From assembly GCA_009703545.1 (NCBI GenBank), contig WLFX01000043.1, forward strand, positions 1-7,362: 7,362 bases of DNA, in the 5' to 3' direction. Of the stretch, positions 1 through 6,147 are shown piece by piece. Made by a program: the position numbers and the translations under genes. The stretch's first letter is position 1. Every line of letters begins with the position of its first letter. The notes beneath the pieces are model-generated. The model made no database searches, was not told the DNA's origin, and saw only the letters and a list, made by a program, of their open reading frames with translations. Origin of the DNA: Actinomycetota bacterium. GTDB lineage: Bacteria > Actinomycetota > Actinomycetes > Actinomycetales > Microbacteriaceae.

Positions 1-39
1 AATGTCGACGACGTCGATTCCGTTCCCGACGATCGCCAT
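1..39 (-). CDS. acpS: Holo-[acyl-carrier-protein] synthase, N-terminal fragment
   Basis: Only the first 13 codons lie in the window; the gene continues past the left edge. The peptide reads MAIVGNGIDVVDI. The GIDVVDI stretch is the N-terminal signature of AcpS-type phosphopantetheinyl transferases, and its Asp residues belong to the metal/CoA site in the family. The enzyme moves 4'-phosphopantetheine from CoA onto a serine of acyl carrier protein in the cytoplasm, activating fatty-acid synthesis. The ATG lies 2 bp after the glmS stop, with a GGTGGA ribosome-binding sequence (46-51) inside the end of glmS, so the two are very likely one transcript. The glmS-acpS pairing is common in actinobacteria. 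The call rests on a short peptide plus this context. Confidence 0.85.
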   Translation of the reverse strand, partial: MAIVGNGIDVVDI

Positions 40-41
40 GG

Positions 42-1877
42 TTATTCCACCGTGACGGATTTGGCGAGGTTGCGCGGTTGGTCGACGTCGAGCCCCTTCG
101 CCGCCGCAAGTTCCATCGCGAAAATATGCAACGGGACGACCGCCAGGATCGGCTCAATAAAACTAGACGCCAATGGAATCGGAATGACCTCGTCGGCATA
201 AGGGAGAACAGCCGCGTCGCCCTGTTCGGCGATCGCGATTACCCGAGCGCCGCGCGCTCGGATTTCTTGGATGTTCGATACAACCTTTGAGTGAAGAGAG
301 TGTGGGTCGCGGGGGCTCGGAACGATGACGAACACTACTTGTCCGGGCTCTATCAGTGCGATGGGGCCGTGCTTAAGTTCGCCAGCGGCAAACCCTTCCG
401 CGTGAATGTAGGCAAGTTCCTTCAATTTGAGGGCGCCCTCCAGGGCAATCGGAAACCCAACATGACGTCCCAACAACAAAATGGCCTGTGTATCCACCAT
501 CCATTGAGCGAGAGCCTTGATGCGCTCGCCATGCAAAAGCACCGTCTCGAGCATTGCTGGCGTTGCTTCCAGGTCACGAACGACGGCTGCGAGGACTTTG
601 GAGTCCCCCTTGCCGTTCGCCTGGGCAATAGTAATTCCGAGCAGATACAACGCGGTCACTTGTGCGACAAACGCCTTGGTTGACGCAACGGCAACCTCTG
701 GTCCTGCGTGCGTGTAAATCACCGCGTCCGACTCGCGCGGAATCGTGGCACCCTGCGTATTACAAATTGACAGCGTGCGGGCTCCGACCTCGCGTGCGTA
801 TTTGACGGCCATCAGCGTGTCCATCGTTTCGCCCGATTGGCTCACCGAGACGATCAATGTTCGATTCGAGATAACGGGTTCGCGATAACGAAATTCGTGG
901 CTGAGTTCCACGTCGACGGGAATTCGCGCCCACTGTTCGAGCGCGTACTTTCCCACGAGTCCGGCATATGCCGCTGTCCCACAGGCGATGATGATGATCC
1001 GGTCAACATCGATGAACGCAGACGGCTCGAAGCCCTCTATGTGTACCTCGCCGTTCTTGATTCTGCCGCGAATTGTGTCGGCGACCGCGGCCGGCTCTTC
1101 ACTAATCTCTTTCGCCATGAACGACGGCCACCCACCCTTGTCAGCGGCGGACACGTCCCACGTCACGGTGAACGGTTCGGGAGTGACGGAGTTCCCGTCA
1201 AAGTCGATAACCGTGACATCGTCCTTCGTAATCGTCACGATCTGGTCCTGGCCGATGGCCAGAGCGTCGCTCGTGTATTCGACAAAGGCCGCGACGTCGC
1301 TTCCGAGGAAATTCTCGCCCTTGCCGAGACCTATGACGAGTGGCGAGTTGCGGCGCGCGCCGACGACGACACCAGGCGAATCCTCGTGCACGACGAGAAG
1401 AGTGAATGCTCCGTCCAGACGGGCGACCACGGCACGCATTGCTTCCGTGAGGTTCGAAGTTCGGTGATATTCGCGAGCCACCATGTGGGCGGCCACCTCA
1501 GAATCAGTCTCGGAGGTGAATTCGGTTCCCTCGGTTACGAGCTCGGCCTTGAGCTCGGCAAAGTTCTCGATGATTCCGTTGTGGATGAGAGCGAGTTTGC
1601 CGCCGTCCGCGAGGTGAGGGTGGGCGTTGATGTCGTTTGGCGCCCCGTGGGTCGCCCAGCGCGTGTGTCCGATGCCCGTATGGCCGTCATCGAGCGGATT
1701 GGCGATGAGCTCATCCCGCAGCGTCTGAAGCTTTCCTGAGCGCTTACGGGTCTGTAAGTCGGTCGAAATGATGGCAACACCCGCCGAGTCGTATCCGCGA
1801 TACTCCAAGCGCCCGAGCCCCCCGAGCAGGACCTCCTGGGAACCTCGAGGACCCACGTAACCGACGATTCCGCACAT
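42..1877 (-). CDS. glmS: Glutamine--fructose-6-phosphate aminotransferase (isomerizing)
   Basis: GlmS makes glucosamine-6-phosphate from fructose-6-phosphate and glutamine, the entry step to UDP-GlcNAc and peptidoglycan. The 611-residue protein is close to the E. coli length (609). It starts MCGIVGYVG, placing the nucleophilic Cys2 at the N terminus after Met removal. Other class II amidotransferase motifs are HTRWATHG (71-78), NGIIEN (100-105) and DSEV (125-128). Two SIS sugar-isomerase domains follow: about 290-425, with ACGTAAYAG (298-306) and SQSGET (346-351), and about 460-600, with ELKHGP (500-505). The C terminus DQPRNLAKSVTVE is the conserved tail that closes the sugar site. The reading frame is open 92 codons further upstream, but Cys2 must be terminal, so the ATG at 1875-1877 is the start. 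No Shine-Dalgarno precedes it; a leaderless transcript is likely. All catalytic motifs are intact. Confidence 0.98.
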   Translation of the reverse strand: MCGIVGYVGPRGSQEVLLGGLGRLEYRGYDSAGVAIISTDLQTRKRSGKLQTLRDELIANPLDDGHTGIGHTRWATHGAPNDINAHPHLADGGKLALIHNGIIENFAELKAELVTEGTEFTSETDSEVAAHMVAREYHRTSNLTEAMRAVVARLDGAFTLLVVHEDSPGVVVGARRNSPLVIGLGKGENFLGSDVAAFVEYTSDALAIGQDQIVTITKDDVTVIDFDGNSVTPEPFTVTWDVSAADKGGWPSFMAKEISEEPAAVADTIRGRIKNGEVHIEGFEPSAFIDVDRIIIIACGTAAYAGLVGKYALEQWARIPVDVELSHEFRYREPVISNRTLIVSVSQSGETMDTLMAVKYAREVGARTLSICNTQGATIPRESDAVIYTHAGPEVAVASTKAFVAQVTALYLLGITIAQANGKGDSKVLAAVVRDLEATPAMLETVLLHGERIKALAQWMVDTQAILLLGRHVGFPIALEGALKLKELAYIHAEGFAAGELKHGPIALIEPGQVVFVIVPSPRDPHSLHSKVVSNIQEIRARGARVIAIAEQGDAAVLPYADEVIPIPLASSFIEPILAVVPLHIFAMELAAAKGLDVDQPRNLAKSVTVE

Positions 1878-1884
1878 AGGGACA

Positions 1885-1890
1885 AGTCTA
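1885..1890 (-). promoter_or_regulatory. Candidate -10 element of glmS (leaderless promoter)
   Basis: On the minus strand the sequence reads TAGACT, matching the TANNNT pattern of actinobacterial SigA-type -10 boxes. Seven bases separate it from the glmS ATG, which puts the expected transcription start on or next to the A of the start codon. The intervening TGTCCCT has no ribosome-binding sequence, agreeing with a leaderless message. No good -35 is seen; with an 18-bp spacer the -35 position is ACGATA. Predicted from pattern and spacing only. Confidence 0.5.
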
Positions 1891-1908
1891 ACCGCCCCGC
1901 GAGCAGAG

Positions 1909-1914
1909 TATCGT
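1909..1914 (+). promoter_or_regulatory. Candidate -10 element of coaA (leaderless promoter)
   Basis: TATCGT fits TANNNT and lies 7 bases before the coaA ATG, the same distance as the glmS box on the other strand. Transcription would begin at about 1921-1922, giving a leaderless coaA message. The bases before the ATG (TGAGCAA) hold only a weak GAG. The position 18 bp upstream of this box is AGTCTA, the complement of the glmS -10, so there is no recognisable -35. Confidence 0.45.
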
Positions 1915-1921
1915 TGAGCAA

Positions 1922-2860
1922 ATGGCGGACAGTTCGATCGGGTTGACCCCGTTCCACGAGATTCCTCGTCACCGGTGGTCAGCACTCGCGTCCTCTTTGG
2001 CCTCTCCTCTGTCGGCGACGGAAATCGAGCGGATCCGAGGACTCGGCGACAGCCTCGATATCGACGAGGTCGACAGCATCTACATTCCGCTGACAAACCT
2101 TCTTGCCCGATACGCCAGGGCTGCGCGCCAAACCCACGCCGACACCGCGGCATTTCTCGGAATCACGAAACCGCACACTCCCTTCGTCATCGGAGTTGCC
2201 GGTAGCGTCGCGGTCGGTAAATCCACCGTGTCCCGTCTGTTGCGCGAATTGTTGTCACGAGACCCCGAGACTCCCAATATCGCCCTGGTGACGACCGACG
2301 GATTCCTCTACCCGAATGCCGAGTTGATCAGACGTGGAATCGCAAACCGCAAGGGATTCCCCGAGTCGTACGACCGACGTGCGCTGCTTCGTTTCGTCAC
2401 CGAGATCAAATCCGGGGCAGAAAAAGTCTTTGCGCCGGTCTATTCTCACCTGTCGTACGACATCATCCCGGGCGAGACGATCGAGGTATCGAGGCCCGAC
2501 ATTCTCATCGTCGAGGGCCTCAATGTTCTGCAACCTCCCACAGCGGGGCAATCGGTTGCGTTGTCGGACCTGTTCGATTTCTCGATTTACGTCGATGCGC
2601 GGTCCGCAGACATCGAATCCTGGTTCGTCAACCGATTCCTCGCGCTCCAGACCAGCGCATTCGCCGATGAACGATCATTTTTTCACAAATACGCGGCCTT
2701 GTCCCGTGACGAGGCTGTCTCCGAGGCGACGCAAATCTGGAAAGCAATCAACGAACCAAACCTGGTTGAGAATATTGCACCGACTCGGTCACGCGCGAAA
2801 TTGGTCCTCAAAAAGGATCGCGATCACACCGTGTCAACGGTGTTATTGCGAAAAATCTAG
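1922..2860 (+). CDS. coaA: Type I pantothenate kinase
   Basis: CoaA phosphorylates pantothenate with ATP, the committed and usually rate-setting step of CoA synthesis. The 312-residue length matches the bacterial type I family (E. coli 316). The P-loop [12 protein letters not shown] (91-102) carries Lys100, and Arg105 follows at the position of the E. coli Arg106 linked to CoA/ATP binding. TTDGFLYP (124-131) supplies the catalytic Asp126. PESYD (147-151), VYSHLSYD (173-180), [12 protein letters not shown] (193-204) and NEPNLVENI (277-285) are further family signatures. The type I enzyme is known to be feedback-inhibited by CoA; the presence of the corresponding residues suggests the same here. 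It is the only plus-strand gene, divergent from glmS by 44 bp and overlapping the end of glmM by 4 bp. I chose the ATG at 1922 because it follows a well-spaced -10 box and gives the family length. Confidence 0.97.
   Translation: MADSSIGLTPFHEIPRHRWSALASSLASPLSATEIERIRGLGDSLDIDEVDSIYIPLTNLLARYARAARQTHADTAAFLGITKPHTPFVIGVAGSVAVGKSTVSRLLRELLSRDPETPNIALVTTDGFLYPNAELIRRGIANRKGFPESYDRRALLRFVTEIKSGAEKVFAPVYSHLSYDIIPGETIEVSRPDILIVEGLNVLQPPTAGQSVALSDLFDFSIYVDARSADIESWFVNRFLALQTSAFADERSFFHKYAALSRDEAVSEATQIWKAINEPNLVENIAPTRSRAKLVLKKDRDHTVSTVLLRKI
2826..2843. other. Small hairpin at the convergent coaA/glmM 3' ends
   Basis: A perfect 7-bp inverted repeat, ACACCGT and ACGGTGT around a GTCA loop, lies in the last codons of coaA and 13 bp past the glmM stop. 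On the plus strand it is followed by TTATTG; on the minus strand a T5 run comes only after about 11 bases. It could help form 3' ends in either direction, but neither side has a proper U-tract, so I do not call it a terminator. It may be chance within coding sequence. Confidence 0.3.
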
Positions 2861-4218
2861 CGGGAGAGTCGCGCGCGGACGAGGTCTGCCAGTCGGTTGG
2901 CAACGCTCTCGGCATGGTCTTGTGTCGCCGCTTCGACCATGACCCTCACCAGTGGCTCGGTGCCCGACGAGCGGAGCAGGATTCGACCCGAATCCCCGAG
3001 CTCGGCCTCGAGTTCCTTCTGCAACGCGGCAATTTCCGCATCCGAGTCCAGATTGGTGTGGTCGACGTCCTTCACATTGACGAGAATCTGTGGCAACGCG
3101 GTCATCACGGCAGCAAGTTCCGCAGCTGTCTTTCCAGTTCGCACCATTTCGGCTGCGAGGTGCAGTCCGGTAAGCAACCCATCGCCCGTTGTGGAGTGAT
3201 CCGCAAAAATTATGTGCCCCGATTGTTCACCGCCAAAGTTGTAGGCACCCGATTCCATGTCCTCGAGAACATAACGGTCGCCGACAGCGGAACGACGCAA
3301 AGTGATTCCCTCGCGATTGAGTGCGATTTCGAGACCGAGATTGCTCATAACCGTTGCAACAACGGTTGAATCCTTGAGGAGTCCGCGGCCGTTCATCGAC
3401 ACGGCAATAATGGCCATCAGGTGATCGCCGTCGATGACGTTTCCCGACGCGTCGATCGCCAGGCATCGATCCGCATCACCGTCGTGGGCGATTCCTAGGT
3501 CAGCTCCGACATCAACGACGGTTTTTTGCAACAGCGCGAGATCGGTTGACCCACATCCCTCATTGATGTTGAGTCCATCTGGGTCGCTACCTATCACGGT
3601 GACCTGCGCGCCTGCGTCCTTGAACGCGCGCGGTGAGATTCCAGCTGCGGCACCATTCGCGCAATCAATGACGATGTGCAATCCAGCCAACGAGACGTCC
3701 ATCGTCGCGAGAAGGTGCAGCACATACCGATCTTCGGCATCGGCAAACCGGCGAATTCGCCCGACTCCTGCGCCAGTCGGTTGCAGACGGGGTCCTTCCA
3801 ACGCTTTTTCGATCCGCTCCTCAACGACGTCGGGGAGTTTTGTTCCCCCGAACGAGAAAAACTTGATCCCGTTATCCGCTGCGTGGTTGTGTGATGCCGA
3901 GATCATGACGCCGAAGTCAGCCTGAATGTCGTTAACGAGAAACGCTGCCGCTGGGGTGGGCAGAACTCCAGCATCGAGAACGTCGATTCCGGAACTTGCC
4001 AGCCCTGCCGAAACCGCAGCCGTCAGGAATTCGCCAGAGATTCGAGGGTCGCGGGCGACAATCGCGCGCGGCTTACGACCTTCTCGACGTACCTCGTCAG
4101 CGTGCCGACCTTGTGTCAGGACCTGCGAAGCGGCCTGCGCAAGACGCAGGGCCAAATCGGCCGTGAGTTCGGCATTGGCGAGCCCACGAACACCATCGGT
4201 CCCAAAGAGACGCGACAT
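2857..4218 (-). CDS. glmM: Phosphoglucosamine mutase
   Basis: GlmM interconverts glucosamine-6-phosphate and glucosamine-1-phosphate, the step after GlmS on the way to UDP-GlcNAc. The 453-residue protein has the full alpha-D-phosphohexomutase layout: FGTDGVRG (5-12) at the N terminus, and ISASHNH (106-112), whose Ser109 aligns with the phosphorylated Ser102 of E. coli GlmM. It also has the Mg-binding loop DGDADR (246-251), the sugar-recognition loop GGEQSGH (329-335) and the phosphate-binding loop RSSGTEP (416-422). Residue 112 is His, where many homologues have Pro or Ala; this flanks rather than forms the catalytic centre. The ATG is 14 bp after the rpsI stop with no clear Shine-Dalgarno, so expression is probably by readthrough and translational coupling from rplM-rpsI, a standard actinobacterial order. 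Its TAG stop overlaps the coaA stop on the other strand. Confidence 0.98.
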   Translation of the reverse strand: MSRLFGTDGVRGLANAELTADLALRLAQAASQVLTQGRHADEVRREGRKPRAIVARDPRISGEFLTAAVSAGLASSGIDVLDAGVLPTPAAAFLVNDIQADFGVMISASHNHAADNGIKFFSFGGTKLPDVVEERIEKALEGPRLQPTGAGVGRIRRFADAEDRYVLHLLATMDVSLAGLHIVIDCANGAAAGISPRAFKDAGAQVTVIGSDPDGLNINEGCGSTDLALLQKTVVDVGADLGIAHDGDADRCLAIDASGNVIDGDHLMAIIAVSMNGRGLLKDSTVVATVMSNLGLEIALNREGITLRRSAVGDRYVLEDMESGAYNFGGEQSGHIIFADHSTTGDGLLTGLHLAAEMVRTGKTAAELAAVMTALPQILVNVKDVDHTNLDSDAEIAALQKELEAELGDSGRILLRSSGTEPLVRVMVEAATQDHAESVANRLADLVRARLSR

Positions 4219-4232
4219 CGGAGAACGACCGA

Positions 4233-4679
4233 TTAACGCTTCGAATACTGGGGAGCCTTGCGGGCCTTCTTGAGACCAGCCTTCTTGCGCTCCTTGATAC
4301 GTGCGTCACGCGTCAGGAAACCGGCCTTCTTGAGAGTAGGACGGTTGTTCTCGGTGTCAATCTCGAGGAGGGATCGAGCGATGCCGAGACGCAACGCGCC
4401 GGCCTGGCCCGAGGGGCCTCCGCCCGAGATGCGAGCGATGACATCATAAACCGAACCGAGCTCGAGCACCGCGAACGGCGACGTGATGAGCTGCTGGTGA
4501 AGTTTGTTGGGGAAGTACTCCTCGATGGCGCGACCATTTACGGTCACGACACCGGTACCGGGAATGAGTCGCACGCGGGCGATTGCTTCCTTGCGTCGAC
4601 CGACGGCTGCACCGGCGACAGAGAGAGTGAGCTTCGGCGCCTTGGCTCCCGATGCTGTGGTTTCGCTGATTTTTGCCAC
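4233..4679 (-). CDS. rpsI: 30S ribosomal protein S9
   Basis: S9 binds the 3' domain of 16S rRNA in the small-subunit head, and its basic C-terminal tail reaches towards the P-site tRNA. The 148-residue protein has a variable N-terminal extension (about 1-24). The family core follows: [12 protein letters not shown] (28-39), [15 protein letters not shown] (48-62) and [20 protein letters not shown] (84-103). It ends in the universal QYSKR. The start codon is GTG (4677-4679), supported by AAGGA (4688-4692) eight bases upstream. It follows rplM by 23 bp, forming the near-universal L13-S9 pair. Confidence 0.98.
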   Translation of the reverse strand: MAKISETTASGAKAPKLTLSVAGAAVGRRKEAIARVRLIPGTGVVTVNGRAIEEYFPNKLHQQLITSPFAVLELGSVYDVIARISGGGPSGQAGALRLGIARSLLEIDTENNRPTLKKAGFLTRDARIKERKKAGLKKARKAPQYSKR

Positions 4680-4687
4680 TGTTCTAA

Positions 4688-4692
4688 TCCTT
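4688..4692 (-). promoter_or_regulatory. Ribosome-binding site of rpsI
   Basis: AAGGA on the minus strand lies 8 bases before a GTG codon. It decides the start of rpsI, since that GTG is the only start candidate correctly placed behind it. Confidence 0.7.
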
Positions 4693-4702
4693 CGCTTGGC
4701 GC

Positions 4703-5149
4703 TTACTGCGCGACCTGGTCAAATGTGTAGGGCTTGGGCTGCTGTGCAGTGTGAGGGTGCTCTGCACCCGCGTACACCTTGAGCTTGCGGAACTGGTCGG
4801 CTCCGAGCGAATTCTTGGGGAGCATGCCACGAATAGCCTTCTCGACGGCGCGCGTAGGGTGCTTTTCGAGGAGTTCGGAGTACTTGACGGCCGTCAATCC
4901 TCCCGGGTAACCCGAGTGGCGGTAGGCGAGCTTCTGAGTGAGCTTCGAACCGGTGAGAGCGACCTTTTCGGCATTGATGATGATGACATGGTCACCCATG
5001 TCCATGTGCTGAGCGAAAGTCGGTTTGTGCTTTCCGCGAAGAAGAACCGCGGCGTGGCTAGCCAGACGACCGAGGACAACGTCTTCGGCGTCGATGATGA
5101 TCCATTCCCGCTGGATGTCAGCAGGTTTTGGTGAGAATGTACGCGTCAC
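4703..5149 (-). CDS. rplM: 50S ribosomal protein L13
   Basis: L13 is an early-assembling 23S rRNA-binding protein of the large subunit. The 148-residue protein is close to the E. coli length (142). It shows [16 protein letters not shown] (16-31), LRGKHKPTF (37-45), [15 protein letters not shown] (48-62), then HSGYPGGL and [10 protein letters not shown], all strong L13 signatures. The start codon is GTG (5147-5149), with a modest GAAAG ribosome-binding sequence (5160-5164) ten bases upstream. It is the first gene of an rplM-rpsI-glmM unit with its own promoter and a structured leader of about 105 bases. In E. coli, L13 represses its own mRNA through the leader; whether this leader works that way is inference. 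Confidence 0.98.
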   Translation of the reverse strand: MTRTFSPKPADIQREWIIIDAEDVVLGRLASHAAVLLRGKHKPTFAQHMDMGDHVIIINAEKVALTGSKLTQKLAYRHSGYPGGLTAVKYSELLEKHPTRAVEKAIRGMLPKNSLGADQFRKLKVYAGAEHPHTAQQPKPYTFDQVAQ

Positions 5150-5255
5150 AGTTGTAGCGCTTTCGGTTAAAGTGTTCGTGAATCCCGCTCCGGTGAGGCT
5201 TTCTAAGGAAAGAACTCGGTGGAGGGCTCAACCAAGCACCCGGGTCGGGCACCAA
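5150..5255 (-). promoter_or_regulatory. Structured 5' leader of rplM mRNA, possible autoregulatory element
   Basis: From the predicted transcription start (about 5255) to the rplM GTG there are about 106 untranslated bases that fold well by eye. Hairpin 1 (5236-5252) pairs GTGCCCG with CGGGTGC around ACC, including two G-U pairs. Hairpin 2 (5188-5224) is regular from outside in: CTCC with GGAG, a symmetric ACC/ACC internal loop, GAG with CTC, a TT/C internal loop, CTTTC with GAAAG, and a CTTA loop. Two more C-G pairs extend its base past a bulged C5187. An unpaired stretch with GAAAG (5160-5164) then leads to the start codon. The pairing is seen in the sequence; ligand and function are unknown. 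L13 binding is the obvious hypothesis. Confidence 0.5.
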
Positions 5256-5261
5256 GGGACA

Positions 5262-5290
5262 ACTCTACAAGGGATTTAGTTTCTGGTCAA
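5262..5290 (-). promoter_or_regulatory. Promoter of rplM-rpsI-glmM
   Basis: On the minus strand TTGACC (5285-5290) and TAGAGT (5262-5267) are separated by exactly 17 bp, a near-consensus SigA-type promoter. The -35 overlaps the TGA stop codon of truA, so the promoter begins inside the end of the upstream gene. The expected start is around 5255, immediately before the first leader hairpin. This is the best-matching promoter in the window. Confidence 0.75.
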
Positions 5291-6087
5291 ACCGGTTCAC
5301 GTCGAGTGCGCGACAGTTCGGCTCGAGCGCCCACCTCGTCGTCCACCGGATAGCCCACCTCGACGAGAGTGAGTCCGTGGGGCGGAATGACGATGAACGC
5401 CGAGGTGCGAGTTCGTTCCTCGCGGAGCGCAACCGCATCGCTCACATTGAGTTTGCCGCGACCCACCGCAATACACATTCCTACGAGGTTTCGCACCATG
5501 TTGTGGCAAAACGCGTCGGCCTGCACCTCGGCGACGAGAGTTCCGTCGTTTTCTCGACGCCAACGAAAGATCTGCAACTCGCGGACGCGAGTGGCACCTG
5601 GCCGAGGCTTGCAATACGTCGTCCAGTCGTGAAGCCCAAGCAGGGAGGTTGCCGCTTTGTTCATGAGGTCCATGTCGAGGTGGTCATCAATCCACAACGT
5701 GAAATGCCGTGTGCGTGGATCGCGATTACCGACGGCATCGGACACGCGGTATTCATAGCGCCGGAACATTGGCGAATAGCGGGCATCGAACCCGGGTGGG
5801 GCCGCCGTCACACGGTGGATGTGGATCGGCTCGCTCGACAGGATTGAGTTAAGTTGGCGAATGAGTTGTCCCGGCTCCACTGACTGGTCGACGTCAACAT
5901 GCGCGGTTTGACGCGTCGCGTGGACACCAGCGTCGGTTCGTCCCGCGACCGTGGATTGGATCGTGTCCATCCGCAAAATTGTTGCCAGCGCACCATCGAG
6001 CGTTCCCTGCACGGTGTGTAGGCCGGGTTGTTTAGCCCAACCAGCAAAGTCAGTGCCGTCATAGGAGAAATCGATGCGGAGTCTCAT
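5287..6087 (-). CDS. truA: tRNA pseudouridine(38-40) synthase
   Basis: TruA converts uridines 38-40 in the anticodon arm of many tRNAs to pseudouridine. The 266-residue length is typical of the family (E. coli 270). Motifs in order: YDGTDFAGWAKQPG (9-22) and VQGTLDGAL (26-34), then GRTDAGVHA (49-57) with the catalytic Asp52. FDARYSPMFRRYEYRV (100-115) follows, and the second-domain HNMVRNLVG (195-203). The ATG starts MRLRIDFSYDGT, the normal beginning for the family. It lies 60 bp after rplQ, beyond a stem-loop terminator, and only a weak GGCGG precedes it. I see no convincing promoter between the terminator and the ATG, so expression may depend on readthrough of the ribosomal operon. The rpoA-rplQ-truA order is common in many bacteria. 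Confidence 0.97.
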   Translation of the reverse strand: MRLRIDFSYDGTDFAGWAKQPGLHTVQGTLDGALATILRMDTIQSTVAGRTDAGVHATRQTAHVDVDQSVEPGQLIRQLNSILSSEPIHIHRVTAAPPGFDARYSPMFRRYEYRVSDAVGNRDPRTRHFTLWIDDHLDMDLMNKAATSLLGLHDWTTYCKPRPGATRVRELQIFRWRRENDGTLVAEVQADAFCHNMVRNLVGMCIAVGRGKLNVSDAVALREERTRTSAFIVIPPHGLTLVEVGYPVDDEVGARAELSRTRREPV

Positions 6088-6099
6088 TTATCGCCGCCA

Positions 6100-6135
6100 G
6101 AAACAACGGAAGGCCCGAGGAAAATCCCCGGGCCT
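6100..6135 (-). terminator. Intrinsic terminator after rplQ
   Basis: An 11-pair stem (6111-6121 with 6125-6135, 3-base loop) begins 12 bases after the rplQ stop. Read as minus-strand RNA the arms are AGGCCCGGGGA and UCCUCGGGCCU, with one G-U pair; on the plus strand the same position is an A-C mismatch. A moderately T-rich tail (TCCGTTGTTT) follows on the minus strand. Strand asymmetry, position and tail all point to a terminator for the rpoA-rplQ operon. The tail is not a pure T run, so termination may be partial, leaving some transcript for truA. Confidence 0.75.
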
Positions 6136-6147
6136 CGCGTCATGGAA

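Noticed and set aside
422..628. Small minus-strand frame inside glmS
   Set aside because: It is a shadow in another frame of the SIS domain, with no ribosome-binding site or recognisable product.
837..1739. A 300-codon open frame on the plus strand, antisense to glmS
   Set aside because: It lies wholly inside an unambiguous glmS and its translation is Arg/Asp/Gly/Val-rich without family features. Such frames arise from codon bias on the opposite strand.
1878..1921. A glmS ribozyme upstream of glmS
   Set aside because: The 44-bp gap before the coaA start is far too short, and the predicted message is leaderless.
1878..2153. A 92-codon N-terminal extension of glmS in the same open frame
   Set aside because: GlmS needs Cys2 at the mature N terminus, and the extension would be antisense to coaA. 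The start MCGIVGYVG at 1877 is certain.
2816..2825. The 10-bp palindrome GATCGCGATC near the coaA end
   Set aside because: It falls within coding sequence, I saw no second copy in the window, and it has no loop for a hairpin. Probably chance.
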